Assembly: GCA_039621445.1 (NCBI GenBank)
Contig: CP154955.1
Location: forward strand, 52,419,384 to 52,483,383
DNA: 64,000 bases
Reading direction: 5' to 3'
Source: Euglena gracilis
Lineage: Eukaryota; Euglenida; Euglenophyceae; Euglenales
Positions 1 through 10,660 of the stretch are shown piece by piece. Both the position numbers and the translations under genes were made by a program. The stretch's first letter is position 1, and each line of letters begins with the position of its first letter. Under the pieces are notes generated by a model. The model made no database searches. It saw nothing but the letters and a program-made list of their open reading frames with translations, and had not been told where the DNA came from.

Positions 1-155
1 ACAGCACACAGCACACAGCACACAGCACACAGCACACAGCACACAGCACACAGCACAGCAGCACAGCACAGCACAGCACAGCACAGCACAGCACAGCACA
101 GCACAGCACAGCACAGCACAGCACAGCACAGCACAGCACAGCACAGCACAGCACA
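1..155. repeat. ACAGCAC / AGCAC short tandem repeat
   Basis: The window opens in a tandem array, first of 7-bp units (ACAGCAC) and then of 5-bp units (AGCAC), ending near 155 just before the first MYST exon. It probably continues left of the window. Nothing else is visible here. Confidence 0.95.
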
Positions 156-194
156 ACATGTCCAGGCACACCCTCGCCACGCACACGTTGTTGA

Positions 195-374
<180 letters not shown>

Positions 375-444
375 TGAAAAAGCGACATCATCACAAAAGC
401 AACAAGGTTGTAAACACTCCAATGAAAACAGTACAGAATATATA

Positions 445-654
445 ACCCCCCCCCCCAAATAACACCCCCCCCCCCGGTGTGTTATTTAGGCACCCGAGCT
501 GGGGCCCCAGGGGGGGGTGTTATTTGGGGGGGGGGTGTTCTTTTTACATGGGAAACCAAAGGAAAACAGGGGGGGGGGGTGTTATTTGGGCGCTCGAAAT
601 CGGCCCCCGAGGGGGGGTGTGTTATTTGGGGGGGTGTTATTTGGGAGGGGGGTT
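445..654. mobile_element. C-run MITE, family A copy 1, TA target duplication
   Basis: The element begins ACCCCCCCCCCCAAATAAC and ends GTTATTTGGGAGGGGGGTT, so its ends are inverted repeats. A TA dinucleotide flanks each end (443-444 and 655-656). Inside are C or G runs alternating with GTGTTATTTGGG modules. The 16738-16940 copy is clearly alignable throughout. TA duplications suggest Tc1/mariner-type mobilisation in trans. There is no coding capacity. Confidence 0.75.
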
Positions 655-1139
655 TAATTGTTATTCACAATCACAGGTATCCCCTGTGGTCAAGCACCTC
701 CAGCGACAAATCCTGACAAATCCCGACAACACTTTTTTGGCTCTCGAGGTGTGTGTTCCGAAAAATCCCGAAAAACCTCGACAAATTTTGCAAGAATAGA
801 TTATGGACACAAGGATGATCCAAAAGTGGCCCAAAAGGAATGGTTATGATTGGTGGTTCTCTCGCTGCCTTTCTTTACAATTCTGATGTGTTTTTTCTTT
901 GTCTCCAAAGGTCGTTTTGAAATGAGAGGAGTCGTTAAAACGGTGGATGTTCATTTCCAACCAAGGGTTTTTTTTGAAAAAAAACATGGATCTGTAACAT
1001 CACAACTGCCAGTGCTTTGGTCAATAAGTGAATCTCTGATACACAAATATGCATTTGAGAAGAAAACGAGAGACCTTGGAAATAGCACTTTGGTGTTAGA
1101 AATAATGATCGACTGTCACGAGAACTGCCCACATGCACC

Positions 1140-4113
1140 TAGGCGGCCTAATTCGCATTTAAGCTTTTTTCGTTTGATTTGCGCACTTGCGCAAATTTAC
1201 GAATTTTTTGATTCTGCTTTGTTTCGGCTGTGAAGGTCAGGGGGGTTTGAAAACACGTTGACAAGAGAGTGCAAAAAATGAGCAAAATTCTGATTTTGGC
1301 TGGGAGACCCCCGGGACTTTGGCGAAAAATGGTGTTTTTGAGGTCGTCGAAACCCCCGGGACCTTGCCGGCCCAAAGGGAAAAAAAACGCAAAAAAAGCA
1401 CCTTAGGAACGGGACCTTTACTGCCCCTGTTGCTCCTTTCGGCTGTGTCCCCGGGTGTGTCCGAGCTGCCGGCGGTGTGCGTCCTGGGTGTTTGCCGGAC
1501 TGCTTTGCTTGCGGCACCTTGGTGTGGTGTTTTGGGGCTGTTTGCTAAAGCGCGGGGAGGAGGTGCCGGGGGGTGGGTGTGGTGTGACCAAGCTGGCGGG
1601 AAGGACAACGGGGAAGGAAGGTAAGTACGGGGTGTTGGGCAAGGGATGCGCAGAGGGGATGAAATGGGGTCCGCAGGGAATAAAGGGAATAAAGGGGAAC
1701 GGGTGTCTCCCACCCGGCTTATACCCGGGATGCGCAGAACCAGTTGTGTGGCAAAGAACCCAGCGGAAGAAGCCCAACACAGGAAGGACAAAATTGTGTT
1801 GATGCGCGCAAATGCGCGCACCAACATGTTTATGTTGATGCGCGCAATTGCGCACATAAACACAATTTTGTCCTTCTGGGATTGGGCTTTGGCACCGATG
1901 AATTGACGTTGTTGAAAAACTGTGTGACACAGAGGCCCTGACGGTACAGACTGACGGGCCATCCAGTTGGTGAGTTTGTCACACTGTTTGTCAACGGCGC
2001 AAGCTTATGGGCGCAAATGCACGCGCCAACAAAAATTATGTTTTATGCGCGCATTTGCGTAAATGCGCGCATAAAACATAATTGTGTTGGTGCGCGAATT
2101 TGCGCCCACCAACACAAATAAGAACGGTGTGACGGAAACACAACCGTCAAACACTGACAGCAGATGTGGTTTATTTGCGCATTTGCGCGCATCACGTTGT
2201 TTGCAGGCTCAAATGCGCAAATAAACTGTATGCAGAAACTGCACAATTTACTATGTTTATTTGCGCATTTGCGACCACAAACAACGTGATGCGCGCAAAT
2301 GCGCAAATAAACAACTAACGGAGGAGTAGAAAACGATTGCATTTGGTCCTCTTACTGCTACCCTTAGTGGCTTCTGAATTGGTTGAAAGCAAATGACCAC
2401 ACCGTCTCCTCCGGCATATGGTGTTATTGTGCCGTTTTTTTTGACCATTGACAGGTCCCACAAAGATGGAGACATAGGATCTCTTGAAGGTGCGTGCATA
2501 GCCACCCAGTAACGGTACACCTCCACCGGCACCAATTTTTTGGGTCCCAAGGGCCCTGCCGCTGACCTGCGGCCTGGGCTCCGCTGTTAAAGCCCCATCA
2601 GCTGCTGATGCTTCAGCACCCAACAGGTCAGCATCCATTTCCCCGGTGCAACGACACCCACCACAGCTGCCACGTTATACCCCGCAACCGGGGTGTAAGA
2701 CTGGGGGTATGACGTGGTGCCAGTGCATGGCAACCAGCAGCCGAAGAGAGGTAGCCCTCAAGCACCCGTTCCTTTGGATGCAAGGAAGTGTTGAACCTTC
2801 ACCACTGGATTGGGTGCATCAAAGCGGCGGAACCTACTCCCCCCAAATTATGCACAAAAACTTGGTGTTTTTTACGTTTTTCAAGGGAAAAATGGCAAAG
2901 AAAACCGTAAAATGGACTCCGGCCCGACACGTCCCGGGTATTTCAGGTGCCAAATTTTGTCTTCTTGTAACGCAGTCCTGTTGCAGAAAAGGTGTCCAAC
3001 AGTCACAGGTCGTTTGCACGTCATCAATTCATGACGTTTAACTGCCAAACGGATGACCAAAACAACAGGTCGTGTGGGCCGGGTAACAGCAGTACAAATG
3101 TACACACGTGAGAGCAAATTTTGGCCAGTCAAATGCCGTGTTCCAGTGAACACTCCACACCACCTCTCACCACAAATTTCATCACCATGTAATCGTGGTG
3201 CAAATCAATGGTTGACGTGAGGAGTTGCGTTCACCAGCTGTCACGGAGGAGGAGATGGTATCACACAACTGATGTGTGTTGGTGCGCGCATTTGCGCAAA
3301 TAAACACAACTTTGTTTGTGTGCGTTAAGGCTCTCTGAAACACATCATTTTGAAGCGGTGTATAAAATGTTGGTGCGCGCATTTGCGCAAATGCGTGCAC
3401 CAATGTAATTGTGTTTATTTGCGCAACTGCGCGCACCAACACGTCCATCACGTTTTTAAACCTCGTAGGGTCATGGTCCTCATTGGTGTCTTTTAACATA
3501 GAAAGTAAAAGTACATGTTGGTGGGCGCATTTGCGCAAATAAACATAAACGTGTTGGTGCGCGCATTTGCGCAAATGCGCACACCACCAAATGTGTTGGT
3601 GCGCGCATTTGCACCCACCAACACGTCATTTTAACATCATTGGTTTACGTTTTATTTGCGCAAATGCACCCATAAACACAATTGTTTTTATTTGCGCAAT
3701 TGCGCGCATAAACACACATCAGTTGCGTGACGGCTGCCTCACGTAGTCTGTGTGTCTGTGGTGGTGTGATCCAATGAGGCCCCGTGTGTTCTCACCGGTG
3801 GCGGCAGTATCACAGCCAGTTCAGGCAGCACGTCAGCACCTTTTCCAAGTGTCATTACAAGGGGTGTGTGCCTCTCTTCTGTTTGATGTACAACAGCACC
3901 AGTCTCCCCCCAGCCCTATTAACGTCACCCGGTAAGCAGCATGCACACCAGACCACTGGGAGTTAATCCCCTCCAATAGAGGGGTGTAACGGTTCTTAAA
4001 TCGTGTTCTGGGTGTCAGGGTACAGGGTCCCAGGGGTTACAAAAAAATGGTACATTTGCGCAATTGCGCGCATCCAAAGGAAAAAAGCTTAAGTGCGAAC
4101 TCGGCCGCCTAAG
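1140..4113. mobile_element. 3-kb inverted-repeat DNA element with GCGC-palindrome arrays (family P, long copy)
   Basis: The left end, from 1140, reads TAGGCGGCC then TTCGCATTTAAGCTTTTTTC. The right end, read on the opposite strand from 4113, gives CTTAGGCGGCC then TTCGCACTTAAGCTTTTTTC. The two terminal repeats match over roughly 60 bp, including an internal TTGCGCAA module. The 7-bp sequence ATGCACC flanks both sides (1133-1139 and 4114-4120), as expected for a target duplication. The inside (about 1790-2320 and 3280-3720) is packed with near-palindromic units such as TTTGCGCAAATGCGCGCACC. I see no transposase, so it is non-autonomous. A shortened relative is at 62319-63003. The superfamily is not assigned; a 7-bp duplication is uncommon. 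Confidence 0.85.
1769..1889. repeat. Long imperfect palindrome inside the family P element
   Basis: Two arms of about 60 bp face each other. The left arm starts AGCCCAACACAGGAAGGAC and the right arm ends GTCCTTCTGGGATTGGGCT. Both arms share ACAAAATTGTGTT and GCGC-rich modules next to the centre, near 1830. The DNA could form a long hairpin or cruciform. Confidence 0.85.
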
Positions 4114-4347
4114 ATGCACCATTTCTTTAATGCAATCCCATCCAGATAATAATTTCAACCAGCTGCTTGTCAATGCCCAGCTTCCTTTGATCTCCAATTG
4201 ATTCTGGATGAAAAAGCAGGAAACCTTGACAATTTTTTGATTTGTTTTGACTGCAATTGTTGTTGGGCCATAATTTCTGCTCATCGACACCAAGCTTTTT
4301 TCAACCCAACAACAAATAAAACTGCTCAGGGAGCTTTAAAGATCCAT

Positions 4348-4406
4348 TGCCCAAAGACCACCAATATTTGTTTCTGGCTCGGAAAAAGATTGGTGGTCTT
4401 TGGGCA
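4348..4406. repeat. Perfect 18-bp-arm hairpin
   Basis: TGCCCAAAGACCACCAAT at 4348-4365 is repeated exactly inverted at 4389-4406, leaving a loop of 23 bases. It is intronic and its function is unknown. Confidence 0.85.
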
Positions 4407-4487
4407 GCGGGGGAGGTATGGCATGCAATCCAAAGAATTATTGTAAAGAGGAACATTTCAGGATGTTTTTTTTTTTGAAGCCAAAAG

Positions 4488-5000
4488 CGGCAAAAAGTGG
4501 CCAACAGTCAGAAAAAGTGGCCAAAAGCAGTCAAAGGCAGCAAACAGCAGCCAAAGGTCAGCAAAGTGACCAATAACAGCCAAAAACAGCAAGCAAATGG
4601 TTTAACAGCGACCAAAGTGGAAAAAGTTTGGCCAAAAGTGGCCAAAATTTGCAAAGGTGGTCGAAAAGTGGACAAAATTGGCCAAAAATGACCAAACGCA
4701 GTCAAAGACAGTAAAAAGTGTCCAAAAGTGGCCAAAATGGTTCAAAAGTTAAGAGTGGAAGACGTGGGCAAAATTTACCATAAGCAGCCTACACCTGCTA
4801 AAAAATGGGCAAAAGTGGAAAAGCACGTTCATATGTCAGCAAAGAAACGGCAAAGAAAGGCCAAACCTGGGCAAATAATTACCCAAAGTGGCCAAAAGTG
4901 GTCAAAAAGCCGTATAAAGTGGACAAAAGTGGCCTGAATTTTGCCAATAGAGGGCAAAAATGGCTAAAAGTGCGCAAAAGTGGCAAAGGCGGCCAACAGT
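4488..5000. repeat. GTGGCCAAAA minisatellite, degenerate
   Basis: About 500 bp is made of variable 10-13 base units built on AGTGGCCAAAA or CAGCCAAAA. Open frames across it encode only lysine/tryptophan/serine repeats and are not taken as coding. Confidence 0.9.
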
Positions 5001-5074
5001 CTTCATTTGCCTCAGATGAAACTCTTCCAAAATCCTGTGGCTGTGGGGCCTCACCTCCAGTGTTTGAAGCCCAA

Positions 5075-5216
5075 CAAATCCCGACAAATCCGACAAATCC
5101 CGACAAATCCCGACAAATCCCGACAAATCCCGACAAATCCCGACAAATCCCGACAAATCCCGACAAATCCCGACAAATCCTGACAATTCCCGACAAATCC
5201 CGACAATTCCCGACAA
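5075..5216. repeat. 10-bp tandem satellite CGACAAATCC
   Basis: At least a dozen consecutive units of CGACAAATCC occur, with small variants (CGACAATTCC, one 9-bp unit). An open frame through it repeats an NPDKSRQIPT-like peptide, which is a by-product of the array. Isolated units also occur at 705-792. Confidence 0.95.
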
Positions 5217-5857
5217 ATATTGACAACACCATCAAAATAGTGTCAGGAGGTGCTTGCCTGTGGTCAGTCGTCACCAATCAAGAGCGTTCATAGACACCTG
5301 TGCGATTGTCATCTCTTTGGGAAGCGCTTGCGTATCGTTGAGAAGCCTCTTGTTGCTGTTGCTGTTGTTGTTGATGTTGCCCGTTGTTGTTGTGCCAGGT
5401 TTATTTCATTTGGCATTTTCCTATAGTTTCACAATCAGGTTCAATTTTAATGCGTGGAGCCAGGGCACGTGTTAGAAAGCGCACAGATCCAGGGTGCAAC
5501 CAAAATGCTAAATGTTACCAAAAACCAAAACGACAAGGCACACTGGCAGCGGAAGGCCTGAAAAGGCCTGCTGTGTGGGCAAATTTCAGCCGTGACCCGG
5601 AAATGAGTGGAACGAATGCCAAAGGGGCGCTTTTTTGGCCAAAAAAAAGATCTGTAAAATGAGCCCCTCTGGGCCGAAGAATGCAAATGCATGCCGGACG
5701 CAGAACAAGCGCAAAGCCAGCGTTCTGCGGTGTCCCCTCCCCTTTTCAGAGGGCCGGTGGCCAGGCTCCTGACCCCCCCCAATCATCCATCAGCCCAAGT
5801 GTGGATGGGTGGGTCGGACTTTCGGCTTCCCATCACTGTTACTGACCTCCCCTTCAG

Positions 5858-5922
5858 CGTACGAGCTGTCGAAGCGCGAGGGCAAGACCGGCAGCCCCGA
5901 GCGGCCACTGTCGGACCTCGGG
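5858..5922 (+). CDS. MYST histone acetyltransferase exon (SYELSK segment)
   Basis: The acceptor AG at 5856-5857 follows a pyrimidine-rich tract. The first two bases, CG, complete a serine codon with the last base of the previous exon. The frame then reads [16 protein letters not shown] and LSDLG. This is the MYST segment that follows the acetyl-CoA loop. The glutamate in SYELSK is the conserved catalytic base of the family, and G-SPE-PLSDLG is a signature of these enzymes. After LSDLG the frame runs into a stop at 5935-5937 without meeting any GT donor. The exon must therefore end within or just after the 8-bp repeat CCTCGGGC (5916-5923), at the edge of the inserted element described next. 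Confidence 0.93.
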
Positions 5923-5923
5923 C

Positions 5924-6174
5924 CAGGATTTTTTTAGTTGGGTGCATACCCCACGGGGGGGGGTTCTAGGGGCAGGCACCCTATAACACTCCATCCGACC
6001 CCCCCGGGGGGGTCAGGGTTTTGGGGGTGCCTCCGACCCCGGAAAAGTCCATTTTCAATTAAAATGTTCTGGGCCCCCCGGACCTCACCCCCCCCTGGGG
6101 GTGGGTGTGCCTGCTAGGGGCAGGCACCCCATAGCACCCACCCCCCCCCTCCCGGTCGGTAAAAAAAAAGCCTG
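5924..6174. mobile_element. Introner-like MITE interrupting a MYST exon, with 8-bp target duplication
   Basis: Seen: the 251-bp insert starts CAGGATTTTTTTAGTTGGG. Read from the other strand at its end it starts CAGGCTTTTTTTTTACCGACC, so the ends are inverted repeats. CCTCGGGC flanks it exactly at 5916-5923 and 6175-6182. Removing the insert with one copy of the duplication gives an uninterrupted LSDLG-RVSY reading frame, which is what MYST enzymes have. Every join within the duplicated 8 bp gives the same mRNA, but none of them gives GT-AG or GC-AG borders. Known: 8-bp duplications with CAG-type ends are typical of hAT elements, and introners in some algae and protists arise by such insertions. 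A clear relative is at 33841-34124. It is either a non-canonically spliced intron or a recent exon disruption. Confidence 0.85.
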
Positions 6175-6181
6175 CCTCGGG

Positions 6182-6240
6182 CGCGTGTCGTACTTCAGCT
6201 ACTGGAAGGACGCCCTGCTGCGGCTGATGTGGGAGCGTCG
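6182..6240 (+). CDS. MYST histone acetyltransferase exon (SYFSYWKD segment)
   Basis: From 6182 the frame reads RVSYFSYWKDALLRLMWER and ends in phase 2 at a gtagga donor at 6241. In MYST proteins the segment LSDLG is followed at once by a hydrophobic-SY-x-SYW motif and a helix, which matches here. The only AG upstream (6169-6170) would give the wrong frame unless the previous exon ended in phase 1. The junction is therefore set by the duplicated CCTCGGGC and not by normal splice signals. Confidence 0.88.
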
Positions 6241-7187
6241 GTAGGACGTGCTCCCCCCCTTTCGGGGCGACGGTAGGACCCCCCCCCCCCCGCGGGGTGA
6301 CAAGGAAAAGGAAAGGAGGCGGCCCCAAGTTGTGTCCTTAGCAGACTCTGGGAAGCACACGCATCCACAAAATTGCTTTGGTTTTAATCCTGGAAATATT
6401 CCAATTGGCTCCGCATACATGCCGGGAATGTTTTGAAACCCTGTGCCCCGAGAAACCCCCGCAAATGAATCCTTTTTGGGACGTTCATGGTGGGGTCCCA
6501 ATTTTTTTGCGGCATTCTTCAGCCCCGCGGCGCCGGGAGAAACACGCCGGGATCGGGCAACTGTTGCCGCATGGCGAGGAGGGCCCTTTGGTATGGGAAT
6601 GCGGTTGGGGTTGGGATCGGCACCCCAAAAACTGGGCCCATTTGAGGACAAAGTCAGGCCGGAAGTCAATCCCCCTGTTTGGGAAGATCTTGGAGATGCA
6701 TTGCTTCCAATTCGCCCGAATGCGGTCTGCGAGTGTGACCTAACTAACCTAGCCTTAAGGCTTTTAAGGCATTTTTGAGCCATTAAAGGCATTCTTAAAG
6801 GCAATTCCAAGGGCGGTCCAAGGACGATCCGGGGATCCAACAGGGTCAACAAAAGTCGAAAAAAATAGTTTTTTTTTTTGGATAGGCAATGATCCAGCGA
6901 TGCCAGAAATCATTTTTTCTCCTGCTGTTGGCCTGTTTCTACCCAGATTTTGCAACATTATTTTTCAAAAAAAAATACCAGAGTAAATTTTTAAGGCTCT
7001 TTCAGATTTTTAAAACATTTTCAGGCATTTTCAGGCATTTGGCCAAAAAATTTAAGGCACATTTTGAGGTATTCTGATGTTTTTTTAAGGAGTTTTTCAC
7101 ATTCATAATGCAGGGTCTCCCGCTCTTTGTGAACCCACTTTTTGGTGGCGTCAAGGAGGTGCCTGTTCCACACAATCCTGCCCACAG
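6241..7187 (+). other. MYST intron 3
   Basis: GT-AG intron of 947 bp, with donor gtagga and acceptor cccacag. The phase agrees on both sides: CG before, G after. The first 60 bases hold C and G runs; the rest is T-rich, with repeated TTTTCAGGCATTT-like words near 7010-7040. I see no coding segment. Confidence 0.8.
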
Positions 7188-7284
7188 GGAAGCCAATGTG
7201 AAGCAGCTGAGTCTGTTGTCGGGCATCACGTGCGACGACATTGTGTGTGTCCTCAGTACGCTGGGCTTCCTGACGTATTACAAG
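7188..7284 (+). CDS. MYST histone acetyltransferase exon (winged-helix-like C-terminal lobe)
   Basis: The exon starts after cccacag, and its first base completes an arginine codon with the previous exon. The frame reads EANVKQLSLLSGITCDDIV and then CVLSTLGFLTYYK, ending in phase 0 at gtaact. MYST proteins have here a helix with the pattern I-x-x-LS-x-x-TGI-x-x-EDI-x-x-TL-x-x-L-x-x-x-x-YWKG. The match is clear: LS-LLSGITCDDIV, STLGFLTYYK, with the glycine coming in the next exon. The loop between SYWKD and this helix is shorter than in the animal proteins. Confidence 0.93.
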
Positions 7285-7980
7285 GTAACTCTGCCCGCCT
7301 CCTCGTTTTTATTTGCGTTTTTAAATTCGAATTCTTCGTCCGAAATGTGCTGAGAACCCACCTGAGACACCACAGCCGAGGCAGGCACCGGCAAATGCAT
7401 GGGCGCTTCTGGCATCATACGCTGCCTTCTGAGAACAAATTGATTTCGATGAGAAAAGCCGGTTCGCCAAATGGACGGGCTGGGCTCCCGAGGGACTTTG
7501 GCCAAATGCATAATCCATCCAACGTCAATAATGCACCCTCCAGCAGGCAACCTTTCACGGACATATCGCAGAGCCTAAAAAAGCAACGGCAAGGCCGAAA
7601 TTCACCCAGTATGTGTAGCACCATCTGGGAACACAGTCAAGGCTTCAAACACAAGGAAACTCACAATGGGGGTTTTGGCAGTGTTTTTTGGAAAATTCAC
7701 GTCTCCTGGTTTTCCCAAAGCGCCCGGCTCCTCTGTTATGTGCAAGCGTTGAAGTTAGTCTCGTCTTTCTTTGCAATCTTGCCCCTCCCATTTCTCGGGC
7801 TGCTTTCGACGATTTCAAACATGCAAATCCCCCCCCCCCCCAAAGCGTGGCACGACACACACAAAATCACACCGTAATTCATCACACACCTGCTCGTCTA
7901 CCCCACAACAGAAACCCTGAGTCTAGTGAGTGAGGAAGAAGACATGTGCCTGCCCTTGTCTCACCCCTGCCCCACTGTAG

Positions 7981-8559
7981 TGCACGCAAAGCCAGGGACA
8001 TTTCCAACAGATAGTGGATGCCCGGTTGCGTCTTGATGGCGATTTTTACCGCAGTCTGCTGCACGGTGGGATCCTTCACCCCATGGGTTCCGACCAGGAA
8101 GTCCCTCTGCCCTCCATCAAAGACCTGAGCCTGGCACTGAGGAAGGGGTCAGACGCGTGCGCTCTTGATGGCCTCCCCCGCCAACTCCTCTCCGCCTTGC
8201 CGTTGTCGACCCTGGGGCTTCTGGCAGACCGAGCACATCCTGACGCTGAAGTGCCGCCCGACGACCTCTTGTGGACTGTGCTTCTACTCCCGTTGCGCAA
8301 GAAGGAGCCTTGCTGGCTGCTGCGCAACTCGCGTCCGATCCTGTTGGAACCCGCTCTTCTACGTGCCTTTGCAACCGTCCACTTCAGGCAGCTGATGACC
8401 GTCCTGGAAGACCAGGGGATCATTCCGGACGAGATGCTTGCATATCGGAAGGGCATGTCCATCGTACACGGTGCCATCCTGATCCGTTGGCTTCTGGCAT
8501 GGTGGTCCTGCCATCACGATGTCTGCCCTGGGCGTGCCTTTACAACCTTTTCCCGGTTG
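7981..8559 (+). pseudogene. Reverse transcriptase N-terminal block
   Basis: The frame is open from a stop at 7978-7980 to one after 8559. It contains a KGSDACALDGLP segment, comparable to the K-A-P-G-x-DG motif at the start of LINE RTs. This is followed by WTVLLLPLRKKEP and LLRNSRPILLEPALLRAF, the RT block with the invariant R-P-I, and then by a helix ending IIPDEMLAYRKGMSIVHGA, corresponding to the Q-x-GF region with the usual residues changed. The next RT motif, A, is only met 400 bases later in other frames. Confidence 0.8.
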
Positions 8560-8969
8560 TGAGAGGATACTCAATAGTAGTTCCACCAGTGGGGAAAGTG
8601 AGAATGAGATACAGAAGCGAGAGCGCTGCCCATTACCCTGTCTACCGTAGACCCAGCAGAGAGCGCGTTGGGGTGAATACAAAAGTTTAGTGCGCCTCAA
8701 CATTTCACATTGGATCCTCTGACGTCAGGCTAGATTCGAGTCCTTCGGTAATAGATTCCAGTTTGTGCAAGGTGACCCTGGTCCCTGTGACTCTTGACTG
8801 GCCTAAAAATAAAACATAAACAAATAAAAAAACCAATAAATAAAAAAAATATTTGTAAAACATTTTTCTTGAGTGACCTGGCCAACCGTGACCTGGCCAA
8901 CCCTACCCCCACCCCCAACCCACCCCTGCTAATGATCAAACCTTTAAATCAGCGCCGCCCCCAGTCACC

Positions 8970-9380
8970 ATGTCATTGATTGGGACGAGGCGAGCGTTTA
9001 ACAATGTGCCCCGCGAGGATGTGGCCAGTCTCCCCCTTGGCCCTTGCTCCCCATTTGCGGCCTGGGCTCGGGATCATTATCGACGCTTTCAAGTCCGGGC
9101 TGCCACCCCCTACGGCATCAGCTCCTCCTTCCCCATGCTGCATGGCGGTGCCCAAGGTGACTCCGGTGGTGTGGGCCTCTTCACCCTCATCAGCACCATG
9201 CGCACCTTGGCCCACCAGAGCATATGGAGCCGACAACTTGATCCACAGCGCCTCACCCCACTCCCCAGCCCCCCAGACCTGTGCCACCAGCCCGCCGAGC
9301 CGTCCTCGCACCTATGCGAGATCGTCTACAGCGATGACCGGCGTCTCTTTGCCGCCAGCGCCGATGGGGCTGTCCTGGGA
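8970..9380 (+). pseudogene. Reverse transcriptase palm block (motifs A, B, C)
   Basis: The frame reads RRAFNNVPREDVASL. Just upstream, in a different frame, are the residues HVIDWDEA, so motif A (D-x-x-x-AF) is broken by a frameshift near 8990. Motif B reads MLHGGAQGDSGGVGLFTL, matching the G-x-x-QGD-x-x-S-P-x-LF pattern in outline. Motif C reads EIVYSDDRRLFA, equivalent to the F/Y-x-DD box that binds metal. The frame ends at a TAG at 9381-9383. Confidence 0.85.
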
Positions 9381-9718
9381 TAGCCCCGCCCCCCCCCCCC
9401 TCGTTACCAATGCTGCAGTGGGTATTCTCTTCGTCAGGTTGGCAGACCACAGTTTCTCCCAATACATCCGTATTATCCGTATTTCATCGCTAACTGCCTC
9501 TATGTGCATTTATGTCTTATTTAGGATATCATTTTGCAATTCAACCCATCTCAAGGTGTGCGCTTCGGGACAAGAAGATTGCAGCCTACCTAACCCAGGA
9601 CCGGGGTATGCTAACTTATCTAAGCTTGCAGTATCTACAGGTAGCCCCCCACCGGTGACCTGTCCTCTGCCCTCCCTTCGGGCCCCATCAGACGGGCTCT
9701 ACCCCAGGGGCTGCCTAT

Positions 9719-10213
9719 GTGCTCAACACGGTCCACACGTGCTGTCTGGCTGCCAGTGGAGTACCGAACTCAGAGAAGTTGCGGCTCTTCCGAGTGGTGG
9801 GATCACCCTCTGGTCCACGGCTAGCATCCGCCGAGGTCCCCACCCCGTACTGTACTGTGCGGTCCACAAAGAAAGACCTGCACCTTGCCCACCTCCCGTT
9901 GCTGCCCAGCAAGTCAGTGCCCAAGCAGTACGGTGCGACAGAGAATATCCTTCGGCGGCTTGGGGCCGCTTTCCGTCGTCATCACGCTCACCCCATCCTG
10001 GCCCTGCGGTGCATCGCAGCCTATGCCCTACCAAAGCTCGACTTCCTGCACAGTGCCTGCCCACCCCACCCACTCCCGTGCCAGCGGGTCCAGCGGCTTG
10101 TCAACAACACCATCCACAACGTGCTGCATCTCCCGACATCCTGCCCAGTTCGGTGGCTGCATGCATCGCCTGAGCAGGGTGGGCTTGGCGTTCCGCGCAT
10201 CTGGGTCCAAGCA
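9719..10213 (+). pseudogene. Reverse transcriptase thumb / connection block
   Basis: The frame includes LNTVHTCCLAASGVPNSEK, a long hydrophobic stretch ending ALRCIAAYALPKLDFL, and a GGLGVPRI motif. G-G-L-G-hydrophobic is common in the connection after the RT thumb of LINE elements. Protein-like sequence in this frame ends near 10213. About 15-30 bases later the same protein appears to continue in the next frame (KLHFLRHFYDGLG), indicating a frameshift. Confidence 0.7.
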
Positions 10214-10660
10214 CAAACTGCATTTCCTCCGCCATTTTTATGACGGGCTGGGCAGCCGCAATTCGCTGATCCGCCGCAACCTCCGCCACATGTGGTCGCA
10301 TCGGGATGAGCTTCACCAGCAGCCCCCTGATGCGGCTACCCTCTGCGACGCCCTGCGGGCTGTGGATGGCCGCCTCTCCCTCCCGCCACACCCCCTCCTG
10401 ACGCCGGTGACCCCTGACATCATCGTGCTACGCCAGTGGTCTGGACAGGCCGTTCTCCTCATCTCCGACGGCTCGTACCTTCACTCCACCATGGCCTGGG
10501 CAGCGGCGGTGGCGGATGACAACGGGCCATTGGCCCTCGTCTCTGCAGCAATTTGCAGCACAGGAGGCCACTCTACTGCTGCCGAATGGCTTGGACGCGC
10601 CCAAGCTGCCCTTTTGGCAATTGCCATGGGTATCCCACAAGGGGCCGGCCTTCCTCATCT
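10214..10660 (+). pseudogene. Connection and RNase H block 1
   Basis: After the frameshift the sequence reads FLRHFYDGLGSRNSL and later VLLISDGSYLHSTMAWAAAV, then STAAEWLGRAQAALLAI. The DGS motif supplies the first RNase H aspartate and the glutamate in AEWLGRAQAALLA the second acidic residue. RNase H removes the RNA strand during reverse transcription. The third acidic residue is found beyond a 240-base interruption, in the next block. Confidence 0.75.

Noticed and set aside
1237-1962. 241-residue reverse-strand frame
   Set aside because: It lies inside the inverted-repeat element, has no transposase or other motif, and overlaps several equally open frames.
5075-5216. Possible CRISPR-like array
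   Set aside because: The units are contiguous 10-mers with no spacers, in a eukaryotic intron.
4805-5293. A 162-residue frame with NPDKSRQIPT repeats
   Set aside because: It follows the 10-bp satellite and the GTGGCCAAAA array. The same array is open on the other strand, and there are no splice or start signals.
8980-10173. 397-residue frame overlapping the reverse transcriptase
   Set aside because: RT motifs B and C lie in another frame (8970 series) and the thumb in a third. This frame is Ser/Pro-rich and has no motif, so it is a shadow frame.
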